A stretch of DNA of 64,000 nt, from positions 3,038,001 to 3,102,000 of the forward strand of contig OZ243958.1 in assembly GCA_965214495.1 (NCBI GenBank). The letters run 5' to 3'. This DNA is from JANQOH01 sp965214495 (lineage in GTDB: Bacteria > Pseudomonadota > Alphaproteobacteria > UBA7887). Shown one piece after another: positions 61,530 through 64,000 of this stretch; the first letter of the stretch is position 1; each line of letters begins with the position of its first letter. A model generated the notes under the pieces. It was not told the DNA's origin. It saw only the letters and a list, made by a program, of their open reading frames with translations, and did not search any database. The translations under genes and the position numbers were made by a program.

Positions 61530-64000
61530 GCCCGGTCGCCGGCGCGGGGCTTCCGGCGAGGTTTCGCTGCGGTTCTCTTCGCCGCAGCGCCCTGTCCAGG
61601 CGCGCTCTTGCCCGCCCCGGCAGCTTTCTTCGCCGGAGGTTTCTTCGTGCCGGTGCTTCGCTTGCGGTTGCCCCTGCCTTTCCCCGCGGCTTTCTCCGCC
61701 AGCAGCGGCAACATTCGCTCAAGGGTTACGCTATTCGGGTCCGAATCTTTCGGCAGGCTCGCGAACACCCCGCCGTGCCTGGCGTAGGGGCCGTAGCGTC
61801 CCTCGAATACCGCCACTTCGGCGCCGTCCTCGGGGTGCACCCCCAGAACCCGGATCGGGGTCGCCGGCGCGCGGCGCCCGCGTCCGGGCTCCGCAAGCAA
61901 CGCGACGGCGCGGTTGAGGCCGACGGTCAGCACATCGTCGCCCGTGGCAAGGGACTTGTAGGCGCCGCCGTGGCGCAGATAGGGTCCGTAACGACCGATC
62001 CCGGCGCTGATCGCCTTGCCCGTTTCGGGATGCGCGCCGACCTCGCGCGGCAGGTCGAGCAGGCGCAGCGCCGTCTCCAGGTCGATGGTCCCCTGATCGA
62101 GCGCCTTCGGCAGCGAGACCCGCTTCGGCTTGCCGTCTGCGTCGTCGCGTTGGATGTAAACGCCGTATGGCCCCTTGCGCACCGTCACTTCGGCGCCGTT
62201 CCGGTCCTGTCCGAGGGCGCGCGGGCCGTCGGCCGCGCCGTCGTCTCCGCCGGTGCCGGTCAGCGGGCGGGTGAAGCGGCAATCGGGATAGTTCGAACAA
62301 CCGATGAAAGCGCCGTGGCGGCCGAGCCTCAGGCCCAACCGCCCGCCCTCGCACCGAGAACAGATGCGCGGGTCGCCTTCGTCGTCGTCCGGCGCCGGGA
62401 AAATGTGCGGCGCCAGCGCCTCGTCGAGCCGGTCGAGAACCTCGCGCACGCGCACTTCGCCGACATCTTCCACCGCGGACGAGAAACCCGTCCAGAACTC
62501 CGCGAGCACCGCCTTCCACTCGAGATCCCCGTTGGAGATACTGTCCAACTGGTCTTCCAGCCGCGCCGTGAAGTCGTAGCGCACCCAGGTCTCGAAAAAA
62601 CTGGTGAGGAAGGCGGTGACGACGCGGCCCCGGTCTTCCGGCACGAAGCGCTTGCGCTCCAGCGTGACGTATTCGCGATCCTGCAACACCGCGATGATGC
62701 CGGCCCAGGTCGAGGGCCGGCCGATGCCGAGTTCCTCCATTTTGCGCACCAGCGAGGCTTCGGTGTAACGCGGCGGCGGCTCGGTGAAATGCCGGCTCGG
62801 TGTCACCGGCCCCAGGGTCATGGCGTCGCCCTGCTCGACCTTGGGCAGGCGCTTCTCCTCGTCCTCGCCGTCCGCCGGATCGTCGCGGCCCTCGGCGTAG
62901 GCGGCGAGATAGCCGTCGAAGGCGAGGGTCGAACCCGTGGCGCGCAGGCCGGCCTTGCCGTCCGGGGCGCCGAACTCGATGCTCACCCGGTCGAAGCGGG
63001 CATCGACCATCTGGCACGCGGCGGCACGGCGCCAGACCAGTTCGTAGAGCCGTTTCTCGTCGGCGCCGATCTTCAACCCCTCAGGCAGACGGGCGGGATC
63101 GGTGGGGCGGATCGCCTCGTGCGCTTCCTGCGCGTTCTTCGCCTTCGCACGGTAGCGCCGCGGCGAGGGGGGAGCGTAGTCGGCGCCGTAGCGCTCCGCG
63201 ATCATCCGCCGCAGTCCGGCCACAGCCTCGTTCGACAGCGTCACTGCGTCAGTGCGCATGTAGGTGATGAGGCCGACGGTCTCGCCGCCGATATCGACTC
63301 CCTCATAGAGGCGCTGCGCCACGCGCATGGTGTGCCGGGCGGTGAAGCCGAGCTTGCGCGACGCTTCCTGTTGCAGGGTCGAAGTGGTGAACGGCGGCGG
63401 CGGGCTTCGCCTGACCTGCTTGCGCTCCACCTTGACCGCGCTGAACCGCCGCGCCGCGACGGCGGCGACGGCGCCCTTCGCGGCGGCCTCGTCGGCGAGG
63501 TCGAACTTGCCGAGCCGGTGTCCGTCGAGGCTGACCAGACGCGCGCTCAGCGGGCGCCCCGCGGGGGTCGAGAGTTCCGCCGCGACGGTCCAGTATTCGC
63601 GCGGACGAAAGGCTTCGATTTCCATCTCGCGCTCGACGATCAGCCGCAGGGCGACCGATTGCACGCGCCCCGCCGAGCGGCTGCCCGGCACCTTGCGCCA
63701 CAGCACGGGCGACAGGGTAAAACCGACCAGGTAATCGAGCGCGCGACGCGCCTGCTGGGCGTTCACCAGGTCCATGTCGATGTCGCGTGGATGGCCCACC
63801 GCGTCGCATACCGCATCGCGGGTGATCTCGTGAAAAACCACCCGCCCGACCTGGACGCCGCCGAGGCCGCTCCGGTCACGCAGATAGTTGCGCACATGCC
63901 ACGAGATCGCCTCGCCCTCGCGGTCGGGGTCGGTGGCGAGCAATAGCCGGTCGGCCTTGCGCGCCGCCGCGACGATCGCCTTCATGTGCTTTGCCGACTT
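61526..64000 (-). CDS. topA: DNA topoisomerase I (5' part outside window)
   Basis: The 3' 825 codons of topA; the gene enters from the right edge. TOPRIM residues (TDPDREGEAIS near the edge), the active-site Tyr in GLITYMRTDAVTLS, a C4 zinc ribbon (CSRCEGGRLGLRLGRHGAFI with GCSNYPDC), two topoisomerase C-terminal repeats and a Lys/Arg-rich tail are in order. It relaxes negative supercoils. It is coupled to rnr by a 4-bp overlap, the normal alphaproteobacterial arrangement. Confidence 0.97.
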   Translation of the reverse strand, partial: KSAKHMKAIVAAARKADRLLLATDPDREGEAISWHVRNYLRDRSGLGGVQVGRVVFHEITRDAVCDAVGHPRDIDMDLVNAQQARRALDYLVGFTLSPVLWRKVPGSRSAGRVQSVALRLIVEREMEIEAFRPREYWTVAAELSTPAGRPLSARLVSLDGHRLGKFDLADEAAAKGAVAAVAARRFSAVKVERKQVRRSPPPPFTTSTLQQEASRKLGFTARHTMRVAQRLYEGVDIGGETVGLITYMRTDAVTLSNEAVAGLRRMIAERYGADYAPPSPRRYRAKAKNAQEAHEAIRPTDPARLPEGLKIGADEKRLYELVWRRAAACQMVDARFDRVSIEFGAPDGKAGLRATGSTLAFDGYLAAYAEGRDDPADGEDEEKRLPKVEQGDAMTLGPVTPSRHFTEPPPRYTEASLVRKMEELGIGRPSTWAGIIAVLQDREYVTLERKRFVPEDRGRVVTAFLTSFFETWVRYDFTARLEDQLDSISNGDLEWKAVLAEFWTGFSSAVEDVGEVRVREVLDRLDEALAPHIFPAPDDDEGDPRICSRCEGGRLGLRLGRHGAFIGCSNYPDCRFTRPLTGTGGDDGAADGPRALGQDRNGAEVTVRKGPYGVYIQRDDADGKPKRVSLPKALDQGTIDLETALRLLDLPREVGAHPETGKAISAGIGRYGPYLRHGGAYKSLATGDDVLTVGLNRAVALLAEPGRGRRAPATPIRVLGVHPEDGAEVAVFEGRYGPYARHGGVFASLPKDSDPNSVTLERMLPLLAEKAAGKGRGNRKRSTGTKKPPAKKAAGAGKSAPGQGAAAKRTAAKPRRKPRAGDRA

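Overview
The window is high-GC bacterial chromosome with dense coding on both strands and many 4-nt start/stop overlaps. It fits an alphaproteobacterium, probably close to Rhodospirillales. Pointers are the mitochondrial-type NADP-isocitrate dehydrogenase, the run prs-rplY-pth-ychF, topA followed by rnr, a class A RNase P RNA, bactofilins, an alphaproteobacterial-style HemP and Fur-type iron control. I can assign class with some confidence but not genus.

Layout, left to right. 1-7 kb: a membrane-anchored Pro/Ala-rich protein with 79-residue tandem repeats (runs off the edge), a LOG-family phosphoribohydrolase, icd, then a run of minus-strand catabolic-looking genes (SDR, NIPSNAP, CmcJ-like, AHL-lactonase-like, PqiA-like). 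7-13.3 kb: a Zn alcohol dehydrogenase, then an accessory block with a Slam-like outer-membrane protein, its probable TbpB-like surface lipoprotein, a LysR gene fused to a transposase fragment, a DUF429 protein and an AT-richer secreted protein. Amidase 3'-end sequence lies on both sides of this block: one intact gene, one decayed fragment. 13.3-20.5 kb: amidase, serine-glyoxylate aminotransferase, a 965-residue FAD/Fe-S dehydrogenase, DsrE and MoeB-like proteins, and rnpB. 21-22.5 kb: a lower-GC two-gene ParA module with an unrecognised partner. 22.6-28.1 kb: a complete corrinoid-dependent methyl-transfer operon. 29-40 kb: housekeeping (dapE, fused E1 dehydrogenase, two bactofilins, MTA phosphorylase, FKBP, dienelactone hydrolase, ychF, pth, rplY, prs).

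40-45 kb is an iron locus under a perfect 27-bp Fur-like palindrome: hemP, a broken heme receptor, phage-derived debris, a headless hmuV, a heme monooxygenase, bfd and bfr. The middle of a heme-uptake operon appears to have been lost. 45-50 kb: modABC and a lipidated subtilisin autotransporter resembling NalP in layout. 50-56 kb: a TPP enzyme/SDR/enolase-superfamily operon, then thiolase, DUF35 and speE. 56.3-58.2 kb: an overlapping restriction-modification pair. 58.3-64 kb: an MFS transporter interrupted by an in-frame TGA, rnr and the 3' part of topA.

Three copies of a transposase-less mobile element (about 0.26-0.35 kb, terminal inverted repeats) are scattered at 5.3, 28.2 and 40.1 kb. Two have perfect 8-bp target duplications. 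The points most worth a second look are this element family, the Slam/lipoprotein pair with its out-of-frame signal peptide, the ParA module, the scarred heme operon, and the corrinoid operon with two unrecognised proteins.
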